Made by a program: the position numbers and the translations under genes. DNA of 13,852 nucleotides from Halonatronomonas sp051745085. Lineage in GTDB: Bacteria > Bacillota > Halanaerobiia > Halanaerobiales > Halarsenatibacteraceae. How positions within the stretch are numbered: the stretch's first letter is position 1; every line of letters begins with the position of its first letter. Location: contig JBNJDR010000046.1 of the NCBI GenBank assembly GCA_051745085.1, positions 1 to 13,852 of the forward strand, read 5' to 3'. The notes below the pieces were generated by a model, which worked only from the letters and a program-made list of their open reading frames with translations, searched no databases and was not told the origin of the DNA. Shown here in pieces: positions 7,556 to 13,852 of the stretch.

Positions 7556-8536
7556 ATGAAATCAGTTAAAGGAAAACATTTACTTACTACTCAAGATTGG
7601 ACAGTTGAAGAAATTGAGACAATAATGCAGACAGCATCACGTTTAAAAGAAGAAAGAAATCTAGGTATATATCATGATGATATTTTAAGGGCAGCTACCT
7701 TTTATATGTTGTTCTTTGAAGAATCAACTAGAACAAGAAATGCATTTGAAGCAGGAATTCATCAGTTAGGAGGCCATGCTCACTATCTAACACCTAAGGC
7801 AACTCAGATAGATCATGGCGAGACAGAAAAAGATACTATCAAGGTGTTAAGTAGATATGGAGAAGGCATGGGTATAAGAAGAACTGAAGTTGGCGGCCAT
7901 AAATATATGAAAACCTTGGCTGGATTTGCTGATATCCCTGTCTTAAATATGCAGTGTGATGATTATCATCCAACACAGGCATTAGCAGATTTATTAACAA
8001 TAAAAGAGAAGTTCCAAAATAATCTGAGAAAAAAGAAGATGGTTATTTCTTGGACTTATGCGCCTAATTATATCAGACCTTTATCTATGGCCAATTCACT
8101 AGCTCTATTAATGACCAGGTTTGGAATGGATATAACTCTAGCTTATCCAGAAGAATTCCATTTAAGAGATGAGATCATGGATCAGGCTCAGGCAAATGCC
8201 GATAAAGCCGGTGTTAATTTCGAAGTATCAAATGATATGGAAGAGGCTTTTGAAGATGCTCATATTGTGTATCCAAAAAGTTGGGGACCTATCTGTTATA
8301 CTGATGATGTCCAGGAAGGACTTGATTTAATAGACAAGTATCCAGAGTGGGTAGTTGATCAAAATAAGATGAATCTTACTGATGATAATTCAATCTATAT
8401 GCATTGCATGCCATTTGATCGAGATATTGAAGTTACTTCAGAGGTCGCTGATGGTAAACATTCAGTTGTTTATGATGAAGCAGAAAACAGATTACATGTT
8501 CATAAAGCCTTGATGGCCCAGACAATGGCTAGATAA
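7556..8536 (+). CDS. ygeW: YgeW-type carbamoyltransferase
   Basis: This is an aspartate/ornithine carbamoyltransferase superfamily member. The carbamoyl-phosphate site STRTR is at 57-61, the carbamoyl-binding HPTQ at 138-141, and HCMP at 283-286 replaces the HCLP of ornithine transcarbamylases. Blocks HGETEKDT, SWTYAPNY, LMTRFGMD and YPKSWGP match YgeW, the knotted transcarbamylase of the purine/selenium cluster, rather than ArgF or PyrB. The expected role is phosphorolysis of a ureido compound such as 2,3-diureidopropionate to carbamoyl phosphate, feeding ATP formation by carbamate kinase; no such kinase is in this window. It has 326 residues against about 396 in E. coli YgeW, with less sequence before HCMP. 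AGGAG lies at 7542-7546. Function is inferred from family and neighbours. Confidence 0.88.
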   Translation: MKSVKGKHLLTTQDWTVEEIETIMQTASRLKEERNLGIYHDDILRAATFYMLFFEESTRTRNAFEAGIHQLGGHAHYLTPKATQIDHGETEKDTIKVLSRYGEGMGIRRTEVGGHKYMKTLAGFADIPVLNMQCDDYHPTQALADLLTIKEKFQNNLRKKKMVISWTYAPNYIRPLSMANSLALLMTRFGMDITLAYPEEFHLRDEIMDQAQANADKAGVNFEVSNDMEEAFEDAHIVYPKSWGPICYTDDVQEGLDLIDKYPEWVVDQNKMNLTDDNSIYMHCMPFDRDIEVTSEVADGKHSVVYDEAENRLHVHKALMAQTMAR

Positions 8537-8547
8537 TAAATATTAAA

Positions 8548-8570
8548 CCAGGCAGACTTTGTCTGCCTGG
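8548..8570 (+). terminator. Perfect 10-bp hairpin between ygeW and ssnA
   Basis: CCAGGCAGAC and GTCTGCCTGG pair perfectly across a TTT loop, 12 bases after the ygeW stop. This is the only strong G+C-rich hairpin between genes here, so it likely ends or attenuates the ygeY-ygeW transcript. There is no immediate U-run (ATTACATAG follows, then T-rich sequence), so it may be a partial terminator or an mRNA-stabilising stem. Read on the - strand it is followed by TTTAATATTTATT. Confidence 0.6.
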
Positions 8571-8611
8571 ATTACATAGTAATTTAATTTTAAAGAAAGG
8601 TGGAAATTATC

Positions 8612-9940
8612 TTGAAAAAAATAATTGGAGCAGAGTTTTTAATTAAAGGTAAGGGACAGGTAGAAAAAAATTGGGGTATTATAATCAAGAATGATAGATT
8701 AGAAGAAGTAGGTTCTTTAGAGAAGTTGAAATTGGAGAACCCTGAACTTCCAGTTGAAATACATGAAAATGGAATAATATCCCCAGGTTTTATTAATTCG
8801 CATATGCACCTTTATGGAGTACTCTCTCATGGGATAGTTCCACCAGTTGAAATAAAAGATTTTACCAGTTTTTTAGAAGATTTTTGGTGGCCATTAGTTG
8901 AAGATCAGTTAACCCATAAATTAATAAGAAAGGCAACCTATCAGGCTGCTGTTGAATTGATCAATAGTGGTGTAACAACAGTAGTTGATATTTTAGAGGC
9001 ACCAATGGCAATTCCTGGTGCATTAGAAGTAGAGGCAGAAGTTTTAAAAGAATTAGGTTTAAGGGGAGTACTTTCATTTGAGGCTTCAGAAAGAGTAAAT
9101 CAAGAAAATGCTGAATTAGGCTTAAAAGAAAATATTAAATTTGCAAATAAGTTTAAAGATGATTCTTTAATTTCTGGAAGGCAATGTACTCATACTTTAT
9201 TTACCTGTTCAAAAGATTATCTACAAAAAGCATTTGAATCTACCAGGGGAAATTCAATAGGTCATCAACTTCATATCTCAGAGAGCATTTATGAAGTCGA
9301 TTTTAGTTTAAAGGAGTATCAAAAAAGACCGGTTGAAGTTTATGATGAGCTAAATCTTTTGGATTCAAATCTCCTTGTATCTCAGGCAGTAAAAGTAAAC
9401 CAGAAGGAAATAGAAATTTTAAAAGAGAATCAGGTTGGAGTTGCTCATCTTCCTTTAAGTAATTGTGAAGTTGGGGGAGGAGTTTCGCCTGTGCCTGATA
9501 TGTTAGAAGCTGGAATAGATGTTGGTTTAGGGACAGATGGATATATAAATAATTTTTTTGAAGTAATGCGTGGAGCATTTTTAATTCATAAAGCTTATCG
9601 AGAAAACCCAGGTCTGATGTCAGCAGAAACTGTTTATCAGATTGCAACAGAAGGTGGAGCTAATGCCTTAAAGAGAGAAGATATTGGTCGGCTTGAAGCA
9701 GGTATGAAAGCAGATTTTATTCTTATAGAACCGACCTGCCCAACCCCTATTAACAAGAAAAATATATTCGATCAGTTAATCTTATACTGTAATCCTGAGA
9801 ATGTAAAAGAAGTAGTTGTAGGAGGAAGAAAAATTAAATCAAATGGGAAAATAGCAAATATAAATATTTCAGAGATCAGAAAGGCGACTAGAGAAGCTGC
9901 AAAAGAATTGTGGAGGAGCAAAGACAATGAAAACAAATAA
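8612..9940 (+). CDS. ssnA: SsnA-type amidohydrolase / chlorohydrolase
   Basis: This is a metal-dependent hydrolase of the cytosine-deaminase/TRZ/ATZ branch of the amidohydrolase superfamily, and would deaminate or open an N-heterocycle. Numbered from the TTG start, the metal ligands are His64 and His66 (HMHLY), His221 (HQLHIS), likely His279 (AHLPLSN), and Asp309 in GTDG. The C-terminal small domain (GRLEAGMKADFILIE) is typical. About 442 residues and the composition of these motifs fit SsnA, which accompanies YgeY/YgeW and is linked to anaerobic purine use. TTG at 8612 is favoured because AGGTGG (8598-8603) is eight bases away; the in-frame GTG at 8600 sits within that site. It is the first gene of the last operon and overlaps the next by 14 bases. 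Guanine-deaminase activity is a possible alternative reading. Confidence 0.82.
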   Translation: MKKIIGAEFLIKGKGQVEKNWGIIIKNDRLEEVGSLEKLKLENPELPVEIHENGIISPGFINSHMHLYGVLSHGIVPPVEIKDFTSFLEDFWWPLVEDQLTHKLIRKATYQAAVELINSGVTTVVDILEAPMAIPGALEVEAEVLKELGLRGVLSFEASERVNQENAELGLKENIKFANKFKDDSLISGRQCTHTLFTCSKDYLQKAFESTRGNSIGHQLHISESIYEVDFSLKEYQKRPVEVYDELNLLDSNLLVSQAVKVNQKEIEILKENQVGVAHLPLSNCEVGGGVSPVPDMLEAGIDVGLGTDGYINNFFEVMRGAFLIHKAYRENPGLMSAETVYQIATEGGANALKREDIGRLEAGMKADFILIEPTCPTPINKKNIFDQLILYCNPENVKEVVVGGRKIKSNGKIANINISEIRKATREAAKELWRSKDNENK

Positions 9941-11054
9941 TAATGAGATTTTAAAAATAGAGTTTTTAGGTATTGAATTAAATAGTCCTTATATTGTCGG
10001 ATCAGGGCCGATTAGTTATGGAGCACCAGGTATTATCAGAGCTCATAATGCCGGCGCCGGTGCAATAGTAACAAAAACTATAAGAGATAATTCTGCAAAT
10101 AATCCTTATCCCCACATCGCAAAGAATAACAAGGATAGCTTGATTAATGCTGAGAAGTGGGCTGACCTTCCTGGAGAAGATTATATAAATAAAGAGATAC
10201 CAGAGGCAGTTGAAGCAGGTGCTGTTGTTATAGCGTCTATAGGACATACTCCAGAAGAAGTTTGTAACTGGATTGAAGGTGTTGTCAATGCAGGTGCCAG
10301 TATGGTTGAGTTAGTATCTTATCAGCAAGAGACAATGCTTGATATGGTTGAGAGGGCAGTTGAGCTAGTTGATATTCCTGTAATTGTTAAGTTGAGTCCA
10401 AATTGGCCTGACCCTATTAAGACTGCAAAGGCTGCAGTGAAAAGGGGAGCAGCTGCAATAACTGCGATGGATTCAATTGGGCCAGTGCTAAGAGTTGATA
10501 TAAATACAGGTAAGCCAGTTGTTGCAGGAGAAGGTGGTAGAGGTTGGCTTACTGGATCAGCTATTCGGCCTATTGCCCAGGCAATGGTAGCTGATTTAAA
10601 AGCTGAATTAGATGTTCCTGTTATTGGTTTAGGGGGGGTAATAAAGGCTGAAGATGCAGTAGAGATGATGATGGTTGGAGCAGATGCAGTTGGAGTCTGT
10701 TCCACTTTAATAATTCATGGCTCAGATCATTTATTAAATCTACAAGATAATTTAATAGAGTTTCTTAATAATAATAATTATAAACATGTATCTGAACTAA
10801 CTGGACTTTCAAATAAATATTTAAACCAGAAGGAAAAACAGGAGATCTTTACCTTTAACTATATTGTAGAAAAATGTATTGACTGTCAGAAATGTGTTTT
10901 AGGTTGTAGCTATAATGCAAGAAAGTTAGAAGATAAGAAGATGGAATTGGATAATGATTTATGTAGGTACTGTGGGTTTTGTGCATCGGTCTGTCCGACA
11001 GGTGCATTAGAAATAATTGAGGAGGCCGGAAAATGGGATATACAGCATGGATAA
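9927..11054 (+). CDS. Dihydroorotate/dihydropyrimidine dehydrogenase-like flavoprotein with C-terminal 2[4Fe-4S] ferredoxin domain
   Basis: An N-terminal FMN-binding TIM barrel (about residues 5-280) resembles class 1 dihydroorotate dehydrogenase and the PreA half of dihydropyrimidine dehydrogenase: VTKTI near 48-52, VKLSPNW at 154-160, and GLGGV plus GVCSTLI for FMN phosphate binding. It is followed by a bacterial ferredoxin domain with two full CxxCxxCxxxC sets (Cys317/320/323/327 and Cys346/349/352/356). The loop that normally carries the catalytic cysteine (N-x-S-C-P) reads ELVSYQQ at 128-134, so the standard acid/base is missing and a different reaction or a purely electron-transfer role is likely. 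It overlaps ssnA upstream and AOR downstream by 22 bases, with GGAGGAG at 9912-9918. Probable electron partner of AOR. Specific substrate unknown. Confidence 0.8.
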   Translation: MKTNNNEILKIEFLGIELNSPYIVGSGPISYGAPGIIRAHNAGAGAIVTKTIRDNSANNPYPHIAKNNKDSLINAEKWADLPGEDYINKEIPEAVEAGAVVIASIGHTPEEVCNWIEGVVNAGASMVELVSYQQETMLDMVERAVELVDIPVIVKLSPNWPDPIKTAKAAVKRGAAAITAMDSIGPVLRVDINTGKPVVAGEGGRGWLTGSAIRPIAQAMVADLKAELDVPVIGLGGVIKAEDAVEMMMVGADAVGVCSTLIIHGSDHLLNLQDNLIEFLNNNNYKHVSELTGLSNKYLNQKEKQEIFTFNYIVEKCIDCQKCVLGCSYNARKLEDKKMELDNDLCRYCGFCASVCPTGALEIIEEAGKWDIQHG

Positions 11055-12904
11055 ATTTAAGCAATGGAGAGATTAGGAAAAAGGAAACTCCAGTTAATAT
11101 TTTTAAAGATTATTTAGGCAGTAGAGGTTATGCAGCAAAAATACTTTATGATAATGTTGGAATTGAAGTAGAGCCGTTTTCTCCTGAAAATCTTCTGATA
11201 TATAGTCCAGGGCTTTTGACAGGGACTCCTTGGCCAACAGGTGCTCGTTATAACGTCACTGCTAAATCACCTTTAACTGGTTCTTATGGATATGCTAATG
11301 CTTCGGGATTTTTTGGTCCTGAATTAAGACAAGCAGGTTTCGATGCTCTTGTTATTAAAGGTAAAAGTAAGAGGCCGGTTTATCTCTTAATTGAAGATGA
11401 TAAAATTTCTATACAGCCAGCAGATGAATACTGGGGCAAAAAAACATCTAAGATTGAGCAGGAATTTAAAGATAAATATAAAGGGGCTAAAGTTTCGTGT
11501 ATAGGTCCTGCTGGAGAAAATTTGGTTAGAGTAGCTGCCATTGTAAATGATAAAGGCAGAACTGCAGCAAGGGCTGGTATGGCAGCAGTAATGGGTTCAA
11601 AAAAATTAAAAGCAGTCGTTTGCAAAGCCAACCAGGATGTTGATTACAGTGATAATTTTAAAGATGTAGCAATTGCCAAAGCAAAAAAAGCAGGTAAACA
11701 TGCTGGTTCTATCGGATTAAGAAAATGGGGGACATCTCTTTTAATCGATCCTAAAAATCAGAGTGGTGATCTACCTGCTAAAAATCATCAAGAAGTTCAA
11801 TTTCCAGAGGCTGTTAAAGTTAATGCTGAAGCTGTTGATAAACATGTATATAAGAATACAGGCTGTTATTCCTGTCCTATTAGATGTTCCAGGCATTCAA
11901 GAATCGATGAAGGTCAATATAAATGTGATATTGAAGGACCAGAATATGAGACTTTAAATTCCTTAGGTCCACTTGTCTGGAATGATGATATGGAATTATT
12001 ATTATATGCCAATCATCTATGTAATGACTTAGGAGTAGATACAATATCTATTGGTGTAATAATCTCTTTTGTTATGGAATGTCATCAGAATGGATTGCTT
12101 TCTAATAGAGATGATCTGGCAGATTTAAATTTAGAGTGGGGCGATGGTAAGTCTATTATTAAATTAATTGAGATGATATCAAAAAGAGAAGAGATTGGAG
12201 ATATACTGGCCGAAGGAGTAGCCAGAGCCAGTAAAGTACTTGGCCCTGAGACTGAAAAATATGCAATGCATGTTAAAGGAATGGAATTACCAAGACAGGA
12301 GCCCAGGATCTGTAAAGCGATGGGGTTAGGTCATGCAACCTCCAATCGCGGTGCCGACCACCTTTATGGTTTACCCACAATTGATCTCACAGGGAATGTT
12401 GAAATTGCAGAAAGGTATTTTCCAGACTGTATGCCTGAAATTTTAGAAACAACCTCTCAGAAATATAAACCTGAAATGTTAGTCTTTACCCAGGAATATA
12501 ATGCTATCTCAGATGCTTTAGGAATCTGTAAATTTTCTACTACAGAAAATTTTGCTCTTTTACCAGAAGATATTGCTGAGGGTATTTCGGCTTTAATCCC
12601 TGAAATTGAAATGGATTATAAAGACTTATTAAAAGCAGGGGAAAGAATTATTAATCTAGAAAGAATGTATAATATCAGAGAAGGTCTTGATAGGAAAGAT
12701 GATTATTTACCAGATAGATTTTTAAAAGAGCCGGCAACTGTTTATAAATTAAAAGATAAGAGATTGACTGATGAACCTCTTCAAGAAAATCTTTTAGTTG
12801 ATTTAGATCCTATGCTGGATAGATACTATGAATTAAGAGGCTGGAATAAGCAAGGTATTCCTACTGATGAAAAGTTAACAGAATTAGGGCTAGATAATAT
12901 TTGA
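11033..12904 (+). CDS. aor: Aldehyde:ferredoxin oxidoreductase family, tungsten enzyme
   Basis: This is a tungsten bis-pterin enzyme that interconverts aldehydes and carboxylates with ferredoxin-level electrons, in the cytoplasm of anaerobes. The 623 residues are full length. The N-terminal domain has the pterin-contacting GARYNV and AKSPLTG segments and ARAGMAAVMGSKKLKAV. The [4Fe-4S] cluster is ligated by Cys278, Cys281, Cys285 (CYSCPIRC) and Cys499 (ALGICKF). EGPEYET at 301-307 and RGADHL further along are further AOR hallmarks. The ATG at 11033 sits seven bases behind GAGGAGG (11019-11025), inside the end of the DHOD-like gene, so the two are translationally coupled. No substrate can be read from sequence. 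In this context it may handle an aldehyde or acid from purine breakdown, or a reductive step driven by ferredoxin. Confidence 0.92.
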   Translation: MGYTAWINLSNGEIRKKETPVNIFKDYLGSRGYAAKILYDNVGIEVEPFSPENLLIYSPGLLTGTPWPTGARYNVTAKSPLTGSYGYANASGFFGPELRQAGFDALVIKGKSKRPVYLLIEDDKISIQPADEYWGKKTSKIEQEFKDKYKGAKVSCIGPAGENLVRVAAIVNDKGRTAARAGMAAVMGSKKLKAVVCKANQDVDYSDNFKDVAIAKAKKAGKHAGSIGLRKWGTSLLIDPKNQSGDLPAKNHQEVQFPEAVKVNAEAVDKHVYKNTGCYSCPIRCSRHSRIDEGQYKCDIEGPEYETLNSLGPLVWNDDMELLLYANHLCNDLGVDTISIGVIISFVMECHQNGLLSNRDDLADLNLEWGDGKSIIKLIEMISKREEIGDILAEGVARASKVLGPETEKYAMHVKGMELPRQEPRICKAMGLGHATSNRGADHLYGLPTIDLTGNVEIAERYFPDCMPEILETTSQKYKPEMLVFTQEYNAISDALGICKFSTTENFALLPEDIAEGISALIPEIEMDYKDLLKAGERIINLERMYNIREGLDRKDDYLPDRFLKEPATVYKLKDKRLTDEPLQENLLVDLDPMLDRYYELRGWNKQGIPTDEKLTELGLDNI

Positions 12905-12938
12905 TTATCAATAATAATTTTATCTGAGGAGAATAATT

Positions 12939-13736
12939 ATGCAGGTTGCTTCAATACAGTTAGAAGTTCAAGAAGGAGAAAGCAAGGAATCTAGAATTAG
13001 TCATGCAGATAAAATGATTGATTTATCTGTAGAAAAAGCAAATGATAGTTCTAATCTTGATCTAGTTTTATTACCTGAACTTTGGAATGTAGGTTTTTTT
13101 GAATTTGAAAGATATAAAAAAGAAAGTGAAGAAATTCAAGGAAAGACCTTTTCATTCCTTGCAAATAAAGCTTTTGAACATGATATTTATATTTATGGGG
13201 GAACTATTGTTGAAAAAGCAGGAAATGAATTATTTAATACAGCTTTATTTATTGGACCTAATGGTAATTTGCTAGCTTCTTATAGGAAAATTCATATTTT
13301 TTCATATTTTGGCTCAAAAGAAGGGGAATATATAACACCTGGGGATAAACCAATAGTTGTAAAGACTGAGCTAGCTAACTTTGGACTTTCAACTTGTTAC
13401 GATTTAAGATTTCCAGAAGTATATAGACAGGAAATGCAAAAGGGAGCAGAAGTATTTTTAGTTACTTCTTGTTGGTCATTTCCTAGAGTTGAAAACTGGG
13501 TAGCTTTAAATCAAGTTAGGGCAACTGAAAACGTAGCCTATCTTATTTCTTGCAATGCTACTGGAAATGTAAGGGGGCATATGCATTTAGGCCATTCAAT
13601 GATTGTTGATCCCTGGGGTCTTCCTATAGCATCAAGTGGGTCTAAAGAAGATATTATTATGGCAGATATTAATTTGCAGGAAATTGAAGATGCTAGAAAT
13701 CGATTTCCTGCTTTAAATGATATTACATTAATATAA
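12939..13736 (+). CDS. Carbon-nitrogen hydrolase (nitrilase superfamily, omega-amidase-like)
   Basis: This cytoplasmic amidase of the nitrilase superfamily has the complete catalytic triad: Glu47 (LLPELW), Lys117 (YRKIH) and Cys153 (STCYDLRFPE). Asn/Gln omega-amidases (Nit2 branch) share the CYDLRFPE block. Beta-ureidopropionase, which hydrolyses N-carbamoyl compounds to an amine, CO2 and ammonia, is a relative and would fit the pathway. Its 265 residues are typical of the short, single-domain form. It begins 34 bases after AOR behind GAGGAGA (12926-12932), so it is probably the last gene of the ssnA operon that is complete in this window. The choice between omega-amidase, carbamoylase or another amide substrate is open. 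Confidence 0.87.
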   Translation: MQVASIQLEVQEGESKESRISHADKMIDLSVEKANDSSNLDLVLLPELWNVGFFEFERYKKESEEIQGKTFSFLANKAFEHDIYIYGGTIVEKAGNELFNTALFIGPNGNLLASYRKIHIFSYFGSKEGEYITPGDKPIVVKTELANFGLSTCYDLRFPEVYRQEMQKGAEVFLVTSCWSFPRVENWVALNQVRATENVAYLISCNATGNVRGHMHLGHSMIVDPWGLPIASSGSKEDIIMADINLQEIEDARNRFPALNDITLI

Positions 13737-13775
13737 TAAATTAATACAATTTTTATATGGCGGAGATAATAATAA

Positions 13776-13823
13776 ATGGCTATTAATAAAACCCCTCTAT
13801 TAGGATATAAAATCCAGATGTAG
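13776..13823 (+). CDS. Short open frame ending in TAG; possible start of the next gene
   Basis: An ATG at 13776 follows GGCGGAG (13759-13765) at a usable distance and opens a frame of 15 codons that ends at TAG (13821-13823). The same frame stays open after the TAG to the window edge and reads PKGIGVKIP. It could be a leader peptide, a gene broken by a stop, a TAG read as pyrrolysine, or no gene at all. I do not recognise the product. Confidence 0.25.
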   Translation: MAINKTPLLGYKIQM

Positions 13824-13841
13824 CCGAAAGGTATCGGGGTT
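13790..13841 (+). ncRNA. Candidate three-way-junction RNA at the window edge
   Basis: Pairing by eye gives an outer stem AACCCC (13790-13795) with GGGGTT (13836-13841). It encloses GGAT/ATCC (13803-13806 with 13812-13815) and a GAAA-capped stem, GCC/GGT extended by GAT/ATC with a GTA bulge (13817-13835). This would be a compact three-stem fold in the leader of a downstream gene. It matches no riboswitch class I can name, and short stems can arise by chance in A+T-rich DNA. Confidence 0.25.
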
Positions 13842-13852
13842 AAAATCCCTGT

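Noticed and set aside
10322..10705. 127-codon open frame on the - strand
   Set aside because: It lies entirely within the DHOD-like gene, is rich in low-complexity Ser/Thr/Ala/Ile, has no recognisable domain, and the + strand gene has clear motifs.
13800..13852. tRNA-like T-arm (GGGGTTAAAATCCC) at the window end
   Set aside because: The conserved TTC is TTA, and no matching D-arm, anticodon arm or acceptor stem can be drawn upstream.
1..13852. CRISPR array, insertion sequence or prophage remnant
   Set aside because: No spaced direct repeats, terminal inverted repeats, transposase or phage genes are visible; the genes form orderly co-directional operons.

Overview
The window is A+T-rich with tightly packed genes, all on the + strand. 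The gene content points to a strictly anaerobic bacterium: molybdenum and tungsten enzymes, ferredoxin-type iron-sulfur proteins, strong AGGAGG-type ribosome binding sites and frequent GTG/TTG starts. A Firmicutes-type anaerobe is likely. The rather acidic proteins fit a Halanaerobiales-like halophile, but this is an impression from composition and not a proven assignment.

Layout. (1) 14-3653: three overlapping genes for a complete molybdenum hydroxylase of the xanthine dehydrogenase type, in the order Mo subunit, FAD subunit, 2Fe-2S subunit. (2) 3657-4841: a first M20/YgeY-type metallohydrolase. (3) 4957-5985: a LacI-family repressor, followed by a small MoaD/ThiS-type sulfur carrier (6003-6296). 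(4) 6342-8536: a second, better-matching YgeY and a YgeW-type carbamoyltransferase, preceded by a TATAAT box and a LacI-type palindrome. (5) A perfect 10-bp hairpin (8548-8570) separates this block from the last operon. (6) 8612-13736: an SsnA-type amidohydrolase, a dihydroorotate-dehydrogenase-like flavoprotein with a 2[4Fe-4S] tail, a tungsten-type aldehyde:ferredoxin oxidoreductase (AOR), and a nitrilase-superfamily amidase. The last 116 bases hold a possible gene start interrupted by an in-frame TAG and a possible folded RNA.

How they may work together. XdhABC, YgeY, YgeW and SsnA belong to the set clustered in Escherichia coli and in gut anaerobes with anaerobic purine/urate breakdown (the ygeW-ygeX-ygeY-hyuA-ygfK-ssnA-xdhD region). 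The molybdenum enzyme would hydroxylate the purine ring. The amidohydrolase, M20 enzymes and nitrilase would open the ring and remove amide or ureido groups. YgeW would release a carbamoyl group, probably as carbamoyl phosphate. YgfK, YgeX, HyuA and a carbamate kinase are not in this window. In the place where a redox protein is expected there is instead a translationally coupled pair, DHOD-like/ferredoxin protein plus AOR. That pair is the most unusual part of the locus and may be an undescribed low-potential redox module for purine or related N-heterocycle catabolism.
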